Below are positions 1-5,440 of a stretch of 6,441 nt of DNA, in pieces; positions within the stretch are counted from its first letter, which is position 1, and every line of letters begins with the position of its first letter. The DNA is from Bacteroidota bacterium (GTDB taxonomy: Bacteria > Bacteroidota > Bacteroidia > Bacteroidales > UBA932). A program made the position numbers and the translations under genes. Under the pieces are notes generated by a model. That model had not been told where the DNA came from, did no database searches, and saw only the letters and a program-made list of their open reading frames with translations. The stretch lies in contig JAGDMC010000086.1 in assembly GCA_017860395.1 (NCBI GenBank), positions 1 through 6,441 of the forward strand, written 5' to 3'.

Positions 1-177
1 TCTCCTTCTGTTACCGCTATAGGTAGCACTTACAAAAAAGAGCCACCATGGCCATGTTATAAAAAATAAAGATGTAGCAATATGTTTTGGGAAATCGGAG
101 TTACTCTCCATTTTTATATTACGAATTGACAAATATTCAATGGCAAAGTATATAAGAATTATAAGAAAAGCAATCAT
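1..177 (-). CDS. Small two-helix membrane protein, C-terminus off the left edge
   Basis: Reading from the ATG at 177-175 the minus strand stays open for 59 codons to the window edge. The product starts MIAFLIILIYFAIEYL, a hydrophobic helix at about residues 1-16. A polar stretch follows (RNIKMESNSDFPKH), then a second hydrophobic aromatic-rich segment at about residues 34-53 containing TWPWWLFF, and then a basic NRRR. An in-frame TAA lies 9 nt upstream of the ATG, so this is the first possible start in the frame. The leader is A-rich with no Shine-Dalgarno, and a Bacteroides-type promoter sits at 201-231. The pattern suggests a small inner-membrane protein with a short polar loop after the first helix. 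I do not recognise the family and cannot say how long the protein is. The hydrophobic pattern and promoter argue against a chance frame. Confidence 0.6.
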   Translation of the reverse strand, partial: MIAFLIILIYFAIEYLSIRNIKMESNSDFPKHIATSLFFITWPWWLFFVSATYSGNRRR

Positions 178-200
178 AGCATTTTATTTTTTGGAGTAAG

Positions 201-231
201 TAAAGTTATCATATATAATTCTGATTTCAAA
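201..231 (-). promoter_or_regulatory. Bacteroides-type promoter for the small membrane protein
   Basis: On the minus strand, TTTG (231-228) is followed by 19 nt and then TAACTTTA (208-201). This matches the Bacteroides -33 TTTG and 7 of 8 positions of the -7 box TAnnTTTG, at the usual spacing. Transcription would start near 195 and give a leader of roughly 20 nt before the ATG at 177. The call rests on motif and spacing only. Confidence 0.5.
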
Positions 232-362
232 ACTATTAACTTAAATTCAGTAATTTGTATACAAAACGCAGAAAGAATACAATCTATTTACGGGCAATCA
301 ATCCAGATTATAAGAGAATGTTTTGATCCGCCTTATAACATACAACATGCGGAACTAGCAGG

Positions 363-486
363 AATTCCCGCCGAAGGCGTAGACCTGCGACGCAGGAGCA
401 CCTAACTTGTCTCCACTGGGAAGAGATAATTTGCCAATGCGGGCTACGATTTTAGTCAACCTGTTTCAGGACGGAGCGGCGGAATT
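363..486. other. GC-rich hairpin-rich block without a gene; possible element remnant or structured RNA
   Basis: Bases 361-420 are about 62% G+C, against about 27% at 121-180. The block is bounded by an imperfect inverted repeat: AATTCCCGCCG at 363-373 and CGGCGGAATT at 477-486, pairing with one bulge. Inside are small hairpins: CGCC-GAA-GGCG (369-379), a perfect CCTGCG-A-CGCAGG (384-396) and CCTG-TTT-CAGG (460-470). The first hairpin shares bases with the outer left arm, so the two cannot form together. There is no convincing ORF, tRNA, transposase or known riboswitch core. It could be a degraded mobile-element end, a dispersed intergenic repeat or a structured RNA. Nothing in the sequence decides between these. 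Confidence 0.3.
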
Positions 487-514
487 TACTAACTTAAGTC
501 ACAAATAATCTAAT

Positions 515-561
515 AGTTACTCAGAACAAAGAGACATAATGTCTCTTTGTTCTGAGTAACT
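515..561. repeat. Perfect 47-bp palindrome, 23-bp arms with a 1-nt centre
   Basis: The left arm at 515-537 begins AGTTACTCAGAAC and ends AGACAT. The right arm at 539-561 is its exact reverse complement, with a single A at 538 between them. The arms contain about 9 G/C in 23, so this is not a simple AT repeat. Neither side carries a T-run, so it does not look like an intrinsic terminator. It lies between two minus-strand transcription units, about 54 nt beyond the terminator of the upstream one. A cruciform or long RNA hairpin, a small mobile palindromic element or a dimeric protein site are all possible. Confidence 0.9.
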
Positions 562-614
562 GCTTGATATTATATGTGTTAGACCTCCAGGGAAACAAGT
601 TCTCCAACGGGACG

Positions 615-654
615 AAAAAAGAGGCCGGCTAAAAGTAATTTTAGCCGGCCTCTT
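615..654 (-). terminator. Intrinsic terminator of the OmpA/TPR lipoprotein gene
   Basis: A perfect 16-bp inverted repeat, AAGAGGCCGGCTAAAA at 619-634 and its complement at 639-654, encloses a 4-nt loop. Read on the minus strand, the GC-rich stem is followed by six T (615-620). It starts 19 nt after the stop codon of the 674-2326 gene. The plus-strand side has only TCTT after the stem, so termination is chiefly of minus-strand transcripts. Confidence 0.93.
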
Positions 655-673
655 AAGATTATAGGTTCAGATA

Positions 674-2326
674 TTATTCGCGGAATTTCGCAAATTCGAT
701 ATCCTTCTCAGAACGGGTCTTAAGAGCTTCGCTATCATAAACTCTCTTAAGCTGTTTTGCAACTTCGCTCATGTTACCCTGGCGGGCAGCAATGATTGCT
801 CTCATATATGCTCCGTGAGGGCAGTCGTGAGTTATAAGAGGAAGAGCCTTGTCCAGTTTGTTTGTGAGTATGTATGCAAGGCCTTCGTTAGAATCGCCTG
901 TTCCTGCAAGTTTTGCAACTGCGTCATTATAACGTCCGTTAAGGATGTCAAGAATAGCAGAGTTTTGTTTTGCAACCTGCAGATCCGATTTTGCAAACAT
1001 ATCACCGGCCAGTTTGTAGTTCTTCTCGCGAAGAGCAATTACGCCTGCGTTGTTATAATAGAATTTGCTTGTTTTGTTGGTAACCTTTGCAATAGAAGCC
1101 TTTGCTTCGGCAAGCTTGCCATTTTCAAGATATGTTGCTGTAAGATTGTTGTAGGCACGGTCGCAATTGAATTTCTCGCCTGCTTTTGTGTAAATCTTAA
1201 CTTTTGAATCGAAATCGTTTACAAGAGTTGCGGCATAAAGAAGAGCCTCAATATCCATTATCTCGATATTTGATTTTGTAAGCTCAACAAGTTCCTGATC
1301 GTTGAAGTTTGTGTAATCGATATTGGCAATGAACCTGGCTCTGCGAAGTTCAGGAAGGATTTTGTCCGAAAGGGTTTTGAATACCTTAGACATATTTTTG
1401 ATTTCCCTTTCACGAACGATAGGGTCGCTGTACATAGAAAGTACACGGAGAATAAGTTCTTTGTCCTGAATTGAAGATCCGGCAACCAGTTCCTGGAAAC
1501 CTTCCCAGTCTTCGGCAACTGTTTTAACATCTACAGTTCCGTCAACAGGATTTTTTTTAGTCATTTTGTCAAATGCTTTTTTAGCACTTTCACTTCTTTT
1601 ATCCGAAAGCTTGTTGTTGAGAGCTTCAGGACCATCCGGAGATGCATAAGCTACAATTTGAGTATTTGTGATTTCTCTCTTCTCGTCTTTTTTAATGTCG
1701 GCAAGGAATTTTTCGAAATCTTTAATCTCTTGTTTGCTGAGCTCTTTTGTATGAACATCCGAGCTGTTAATCTTATAAAGAATTTGTGTCTCTTTCTTTT
1801 CGGTTAGGACCTTCTTGTAATTATCGGTTGCAAGAGCGGTAAGGCCTGTCTGATGTACGAGCTTGTATGTAATGTTAGCTCCGTCGGCTACCTTAAATGG
1901 TGCAGGGAAGTCGATCTTTTTAAGCTTATTCCATACAGAAATTCTAAGCTCAAGACGCGATTTTTCCATGCCGGGAACATAAGCAAATTTTATAGTATTG
2001 CTGGTTTTGCCGCCCGCAGCCGGGATAACGGTAAAGTTGTCAGTAACCTTTTCTCCCTGAAGTTTAAATGTAGGAGCCGCTTGTTCTCCACCTTCATATA
2101 CCAGTACGGGAACAACTTCCAGGATTGCTTTTGGATGAAAATAACCCTCGGGGAAAGTAATTGAGTAAGACGCTGTAATTTCGTCAGCTACAACCTCCAG
2201 TACTTTTGGGTTGCCATCTACGCCGATGAGCATAGCTTCTTTTGCCATTTTAGACGGGTTACTGCAGGAAACCATTGCAAAACCCAATACAGCAAGAGAA
2301 AAAAGTTTAAAAAAGTTCTTTTTCAT
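674..2326 (-). CDS. Lipoprotein with OmpA-like domain and TPR-like C-terminus
   Basis: This 550-residue protein is probably an envelope lipoprotein. The N-terminus MKKNFFKLFSLAVLGFAMVSC is a type II signal peptide with lipid-attachment Cys at 21. Residues about 30-160 are beta-rich with no motif I can name. Residues about 180-255 resemble an OmpA-like peptidoglycan-binding domain: the strand and turn IVAYASPDGPEALN are followed by the signature N237-xx-L240-S241-xx-R244. The last OmpA strand seems to be at LRRARFIANIDY (327-338), which leaves a helical insertion of about 75 residues. Residues about 357-540 look like TPR-type helical hairpins (AYNNLTATYLENGKLAEAKA and later repeats). From memory, similar 540-560-residue proteins are common in Bacteroidales as OmpA-family/TPR proteins without a named function. 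The role is inferred to be peptidoglycan contact plus protein interaction. The ATG at 2326 is right because the signal peptide starts there. Confidence 0.88.
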   Translation of the reverse strand: MKKNFFKLFSLAVLGFAMVSCSNPSKMAKEAMLIGVDGNPKVLEVVADEITASYSITFPEGYFHPKAILEVVPVLVYEGGEQAAPTFKLQGEKVTDNFTVIPAAGGKTSNTIKFAYVPGMEKSRLELRISVWNKLKKIDFPAPFKVADGANITYKLVHQTGLTALATDNYKKVLTEKKETQILYKINSSDVHTKELSKQEIKDFEKFLADIKKDEKREITNTQIVAYASPDGPEALNNKLSDKRSESAKKAFDKMTKKNPVDGTVDVKTVAEDWEGFQELVAGSSIQDKELILRVLSMYSDPIVREREIKNMSKVFKTLSDKILPELRRARFIANIDYTNFNDQELVELTKSNIEIMDIEALLYAATLVNDFDSKVKIYTKAGEKFNCDRAYNNLTATYLENGKLAEAKASIAKVTNKTSKFYYNNAGVIALREKNYKLAGDMFAKSDLQVAKQNSAILDILNGRYNDAVAKLAGTGDSNEGLAYILTNKLDKALPLITHDCPHGAYMRAIIAARQGNMSEVAKQLKRVYDSEALKTRSEKDIEFAKFRE

Positions 2327-2365
2327 TATTGATCTGTTTTGTTATTAAATTCGTTTCGGAATCAA

Positions 2366-2373
2366 CAAAGATA
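2366..2373 (-). promoter_or_regulatory. -7 box of the OmpA/TPR lipoprotein gene
   Basis: On the minus strand TATCTTTG (2373-2366) matches TAnnTTTG exactly. The start site would be near 2361, giving a leader of about 35 nt to the ATG at 2326. At the expected -33 position (2396-2393) the minus strand reads TGCA rather than TTTG, so the upstream element is weak. That position overlaps the -7 box of the divergent activator gene. Confidence 0.5.
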
Positions 2374-2386
2374 ATTATATTTTGTC

Positions 2387-2394
2387 TATTTTTG
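2387..2394 (+). promoter_or_regulatory. -7 box of the sigma54-activator operon
   Basis: TATTTTTG at 2387-2394 matches the Bacteroides TAnnTTTG box exactly. No TTTG lies at the right distance upstream (2364-2367 reads AACA). The predicted start of transcription, about 2397-2401, falls on the ATG at 2400, so the message may be leaderless. The box also argues against the TTG at 2382 being a start codon, because that codon lies just upstream of the box. Confidence 0.4.
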
Positions 2395-2399
2395 CACTT

Positions 2400-3602
2400 A
2401 TGGATTTGAGAATATTAAAACAGAGGTTCGATATCATAGGGGTTAACCCGTCTCTTGACAGGGCCCTTGAGATCGCCGTTCAGGTTGCCGGAACGGATCT
2501 TTCTGTTCTTATAACCGGGGAGAGCGGTGTGGGAAAAGAGGTTATTCCTCAGATAATCCACACCAACAGTCCAAGAAAGCACAAAAAATATATCGCAGTA
2601 AACTGTGGCGCAATTCCGGAAGGAACGATAGATTCCGAACTGTTCGGGCACGAAAAAGGTGCATTTACGGGTGCAGTTGAAACAAGAAAAGGCTATTTTG
2701 AGGTTGCAAATGAAGGTACGCTCTTCCTTGACGAAGTTGCGGAACTTCCTTTGTCTACTCAGGTGAGGTTGCTTAGGGTTATTCAAACCGGAGAGTTTAT
2801 TAAAGTGGGCTCATCAAAAGTGGAAAAGACAGATGTGAGGGTAGTTGCCGCAACAAATAAAAACCTTCTAAAAGCAATAGAACTCGGGAAATTCCGGGAA
2901 GACTTATACTACAGGCTGAATACAGTTCCAATTACAATACCATCGCTAAGAGAGAGGAGAGAAGACATACATACACTTTTCAGAAAATTTGCCTCCGACT
3001 TTGCCGAGAGGTACAAGATGCCTTCAATAAAGCTCAACGAACAGGCCAGAATATTACTTGAGGCATACAGGTGGCCGGGCAATATTCGCCAGCTCAAGAG
3101 TCTTGCAGAGCAAATTTCCGTTATTGAACACAATAGAGAAATTAGTGCAGAGGTTATTAAAAAGTATCTGCCTGCGGACGGGCCGGAATACCTTCCGGTT
3201 AAGACAGAGGGTCATGGTACGGACTATCTTTCGGACAGAGATATCATCTTTAAAATTCTTTACCAGCTCAGGCACGAAGTGGAAGAGCTTAAGTCCGGTC
3301 TTGCAAAGAAAGAGGCAGGAGAAGCAGCCCCGGTTGCAACACCTCGTTTTGCACCCGGCCGTGAGATAAACAGGAATATTTCTGATAGCGCAGCTGTTGT
3401 GGACTATGAGGAGGATTCGGCGGAAGAGGGAACAGAAACGGAAGACCAGGATATCTCCCTGTCAATACAGGATGTGAGTGCAGAATTAATAAAAAAGGCC
3501 CTTGAGAAACACGGAGGAAAGCGGAAGCTTGCTGCTGCGGAGCTTGGAATCTCCGAACGTACTCTCTACCGGAAAATCAAGGATCTCAATTTGGATTTAT
3601 GA
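2400..3602 (+). CDS. Sigma54-dependent transcriptional activator (AAA+ / Fis HTH), no sensor domain
   Basis: This 400-residue bacterial enhancer-binding protein would use ATP hydrolysis to open promoters held by sigma54 RNA polymerase. The AAA+ domain starts almost at the N-terminus. Visible motifs are Walker A GESGVGKE (40-47), the sigma54 contact loop GAFTGA (87-92), Walker B TLFLDE (107-112), sensor I region VRVVAATN (147-154), FREDLYYRL (165-173) and sensor II RWPGNIRQL (224-232). All key residues are intact. A linker of about 90 residues follows, strongly acidic at 335-351, then a Fis-type HTH at about 360-396 (KLAAAELGISERTLYRKI). No receiver, GAF or PAS domain precedes the AAA+ core. 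I chose the ATG at 2400: the frame also opens at TTG 2382, but a promoter box lies between the two. The stop overlaps the lptE start by 4 nt. Its targets are unknown. Confidence 0.95.
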   Translation: MDLRILKQRFDIIGVNPSLDRALEIAVQVAGTDLSVLITGESGVGKEVIPQIIHTNSPRKHKKYIAVNCGAIPEGTIDSELFGHEKGAFTGAVETRKGYFEVANEGTLFLDEVAELPLSTQVRLLRVIQTGEFIKVGSSKVEKTDVRVVAATNKNLLKAIELGKFREDLYYRLNTVPITIPSLRERREDIHTLFRKFASDFAERYKMPSIKLNEQARILLEAYRWPGNIRQLKSLAEQISVIEHNREISAEVIKKYLPADGPEYLPVKTEGHGTDYLSDRDIIFKILYQLRHEVEELKSGLAKKEAGEAAPVATPRFAPGREINRNISDSAAVVDYEEDSAEEGTETEDQDISLSIQDVSAELIKKALEKHGGKRKLAAAELGISERTLYRKIKDLNLDL

Positions 3603-4099
3603 GAAATATAATACTTTTACTATTTGCAGCTCTTGTTCTTAACTCCTGCAAGGTTTCATACACGTTTTCCGGCACCTCAATAAAGGAAGACGTGAAATCT
3701 GTAATGGTTGCAAAGATAGATAACAAGGCCATGAGGATAAATCCGGCACTAAGCAACCAGCTTACGGAGGCCCTCAAAGACAAATACAGAAAACTCACAA
3801 AGCTTTCGGTTGAGCCCAACGACGGAGACCTTATTGTTGAAGGCGAGATTACTTCGTACGAAACGACATCCCTTGCCGTAACAGCAAATGAAGTAGCTTC
3901 AATAAACCGGCTGACTGTAACAGTCAAGATAAGGTTTACAAACAAAAAATATCCCAAAGAGGATTTTGAACGCTCCTTTGCCGAATATGAAGATTATCCG
4001 TCTACTTCAACTCTGGATCAGGTTGAGGCAGGTCTGATTGATTCTATAATTGAAAAAATGACAGAGTCTATTTTTAATGCAACCGTAGCAAACTGGTAA
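3599..4099 (+). CDS. lptE: LPS-assembly lipoprotein LptE
   Basis: This 166-residue lipoprotein has signal peptide MRNIILLLFAALVLNSC with lipid-attachment Cys at 17. The mature start reads KVSYTFSGTSIKEDVKSV. The aromatic-rich start with SGTSI just after the Cys, and the following alternation of beta strands and helices (LSNQLTEALKDKY about 51-63, LIVEGEIT about 78-85), match my recollection of Bacteroidota LptE. LptE plugs the outer-membrane translocon LptD, which inserts lipopolysaccharide into the outer leaflet. Its start overlaps the stop of the activator gene (ATGA), which suggests translational coupling, and the next gene starts 1 nt after its stop. No lptD lies in this window. The family call rests on length, lipobox, the SGTSI region and gene order, because LptE is poorly conserved in sequence. 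Confidence 0.85.
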   Translation: MRNIILLLFAALVLNSCKVSYTFSGTSIKEDVKSVMVAKIDNKAMRINPALSNQLTEALKDKYRKLTKLSVEPNDGDLIVEGEITSYETTSLAVTANEVASINRLTVTVKIRFTNKKYPKEDFERSFAEYEDYPSTSTLDQVEAGLIDSIIEKMTESIFNATVANW

Positions 4100-4100
4100 A

Positions 4101-4850
4101 ATGAAAGACATCGACCTTTCAGCAATAGAACAGACAATTGAGAAGTATCCATGGTACTCTCATGCGCACCTTGAACTTTTCAAAGGGCTTTCGGAGCTGG
4201 GAGAAGAGCAGAGGGATGCATACCTTTATAAAGCTGCTGCATATCTCTATTCCCGCGGCAGGCTCTACGATATTGCATTTCCTGCTGTACCCAAAAAGAG
4301 TGTCTTTAAATTTGAGAGAGGAGTTGCCTTTCGGGAAGAAGACGATAACCTGCAAATTGATGAAAAACCTTCAGATGAATTAAATCGCATTGATGATTTA
4401 CAGGATTCTCCCGCAAAAGATAATGCAGAGAGTTTTTCTGTTGCAGATGAAAACGACTTTGAATTCATTTTTGACATAGATGACTCGAAAGAGTTGCCTC
4501 ACAAAGTAATAATTGCCGGTGGAGACTATTTCTCCAGAAATGATTTTGAGACAATTAAACTGGACAGCGAGATGCCGCTGGACAGGTTTATTGTAGAAAA
4601 GCCATCCCTCCTCCGCGCTTCAATAACATCAAGAGATTGTCCGGCAACATTTGATCCGGCAGAAATTGATGCATCGGAACTTTTTGACGATTCGGGCTTT
4701 TATACCGAAACGCTTGCTAAAATATATACCAGTCAAGGGTTTTACAAAAGAGCATTAGATGTTTATGCAAAACTTATTTTGTTATATCCGGAAAAAAGTG
4801 CTTACTTTGCGACCCTTGTTAAAGAGTTAAAGACCAAACACAACACATAA
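4101..4850 (+). CDS. Uncharacterised protein with TPR-like C-terminus, lptE-secG neighbour
   Basis: This 249-residue protein has no signal peptide or membrane helix and is probably cytoplasmic. Residues 1-60 are helical (EQTIEKYPWYSHAHLELFKG, then a Tyr/Ala-rich helix about 40-50). Residues about 75-130 are acidic and low in complexity (EEDDNLQIDEKPSDEL, then DFEFIFDIDD), probably disordered. A short motif, MPLDRFIVEKPSLLR, is at 158-172. Residues 199-245 form a TPR-like helix pair: FYTETLAKIYTSQGFYKRAL, then VYAKLILLYPEKSAYFATLV. The YPEKSAYF end is typical of small Bacteroidota TPR proteins that I recall lying between lptE and secG. It begins 1 nt after the lptE stop, and secG starts 5 nt after its own. 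The function is unknown; an adaptor or scaffold role is only a guess from the TPR-like part. Confidence 0.85.
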   Translation: MKDIDLSAIEQTIEKYPWYSHAHLELFKGLSELGEEQRDAYLYKAAAYLYSRGRLYDIAFPAVPKKSVFKFERGVAFREEDDNLQIDEKPSDELNRIDDLQDSPAKDNAESFSVADENDFEFIFDIDDSKELPHKVIIAGGDYFSRNDFETIKLDSEMPLDRFIVEKPSLLRASITSRDCPATFDPAEIDASELFDDSGFYTETLAKIYTSQGFYKRALDVYAKLILLYPEKSAYFATLVKELKTKHNT

Positions 4851-4855
4851 TTAAT

Positions 4856-5293
4856 ATGTATATCGCAATATCCATTCTCATTGTAATTGCAAGTATTTTA
4901 CTGACAATAGTAGTATTAGTGCAAAATTCGAAGGGTGGCGGACTCGCTGCAAACTTCGCATCCGGCAATCAGACTTTCGGCGTTCGTCAGACAGCCGACT
5001 TCCTTGAAAAGGCTACATGGACTCTGGCCATAACAATAATTGTTCTTTGCGTTTTGGCAACATCTTTTGTTTCTACAGGCAACACCATGAAACAAAATTC
5101 TATTCAGGAAAGGATTGAAAAAACAGCACCTGTTCAGGGACAACCGGAATTTCCAACTACAACTCCTGCTCAGACTACAGCCGCTCCTGCTCAGACAACT
5201 CCGGCTCCTGCCCAGACAACAACTCAACAAGGGGCAAAAACAACACCTCAACAGGCCGCTCCGGTAACTTCCAAACAAGAAACAAAAAAATAA
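4856..5293 (+). CDS. secG: Preprotein translocase subunit SecG
   Basis: SecG is a small subunit of the SecYEG channel that helps SecA-driven export through the inner membrane. Two hydrophobic helices are visible, at about residues 2-22 and 54-74. The conserved loop after helix 1, VLVQNSKGGGLAANF (20-34), is the family hallmark, and FLEKATW (49-55) leads into helix 2. The product is 145 residues, longer than the roughly 75-110 common for SecG. The excess is a C-terminal Pro/Ala/Gln/Thr tail from about residue 80, with repeats at 104-124. The start at 4856 is 5 nt after the preceding stop and places helix 1 immediately at the N-terminus. It is the last gene of the operon and is followed by a strong terminator. 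Confidence 0.95.
   Translation: MYIAISILIVIASILLTIVVLVQNSKGGGLAANFASGNQTFGVRQTADFLEKATWTLAITIIVLCVLATSFVSTGNTMKQNSIQERIEKTAPVQGQPEFPTTTPAQTTAAPAQTTPAPAQTTTQQGAKTTPQQAAPVTSKQETKK
5165..5227 (+). repeat. Three imperfect 21-nt tandem repeats in the secG tail
   Basis: Codons 104-124 encode PAQTTAA, PAQTTPA and PAQTTTQ, a 7-residue unit repeated in phase. The DNA units (CCTGCTCAGACTACAGCC and its copies) differ mostly at third positions and in the last two codons. The array is in frame, so copy-number change would lengthen or shorten the tail without breaking the gene. Confidence 0.85.
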
Positions 5294-5319
5294 TTTAAAA
5301 ATTATTTAGCAATATATCA

Positions 5320-5348
5320 GCTCGTTACGAAAGTAACGGGCTTTTTTT
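5320..5348 (+). terminator. Intrinsic terminator of the activator-lptE-secG operon
   Basis: The stem GCTCGTTAC (5320-5328) and GTAACGGGC (5333-5341) closes a GAAA tetraloop, with one T-G wobble in nine pairs. Seven T follow directly (5342-5348). It lies 27 nt after the secG stop and separates this operon from the PspC/PadR genes. Confidence 0.95.
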
Positions 5349-5395
5349 GTGAAAATATTTACTACTATGTGATACAAGGTATAAATATTTATATA

Positions 5396-5403
5396 TATAT
5401 TTG
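5396..5403 (+). promoter_or_regulatory. -7 box for the PspC-PadR operon
   Basis: TATATTTG at 5396-5403 matches TAnnTTTG exactly and lies after the secG terminator. Transcription would start near 5408, with a leader of about 33 nt to the ATG at 5441. No TTTG sits at the -33 position (5373-5376 reads TACA). A GGTAT/ATACC inverted pair (5378-5382 and 5406-5410) flanks the box and might be an operator. Confidence 0.5.
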
Positions 5404-5440
5404 CAATACCAAATTCTAAACAATATTAAGTATTTTTAAA

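Noticed and set aside
254..265. 12-bp palindrome TTTGTATACAAA.
   Set aside because: It is short and AT-rich and stops after 6-bp arms. It could be an operator but there is no supporting context.
437..508. Plus-strand mini-ORF of 23 codons beginning MRATILVNLF.
   Set aside because: It is too short, lies inside the GC-rich hairpin block and has no promoter or A-rich leader.
400..584. ACCTAAC at 400-406 and GTTAGAC at 578-584 fit the RYYYAAC and GTTRRRY boxes of an integron attC site.
   Set aside because: The boxes are 185 bp apart, are not complementary throughout, and no matching inner boxes exist. Two degenerate 7-mers are likely by chance.
407..612. Near-repeat TCTCCActGGGA (about 410-421) and TCTCCAacGGGA (601-612).
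   Set aside because: Only 10 of 12 bases match, with no extension on either side; this is weak enough to be chance.
815..1207. Plus-strand open frame of 130 codons opposite the lipoprotein gene.
   Set aside because: It is antisense to a well-supported gene, Cys- and Phe-rich as expected of a shadow frame, and has no promoter box of its own.
1551..1558. Run of eight T (A8 on the coding strand) inside the OmpA/TPR gene, considered as a slippage site.
   Set aside because: The frame is intact through it and encodes a simple Lys-Lys-Asn. No downstream structure or alternative frame product supports programmed slippage.
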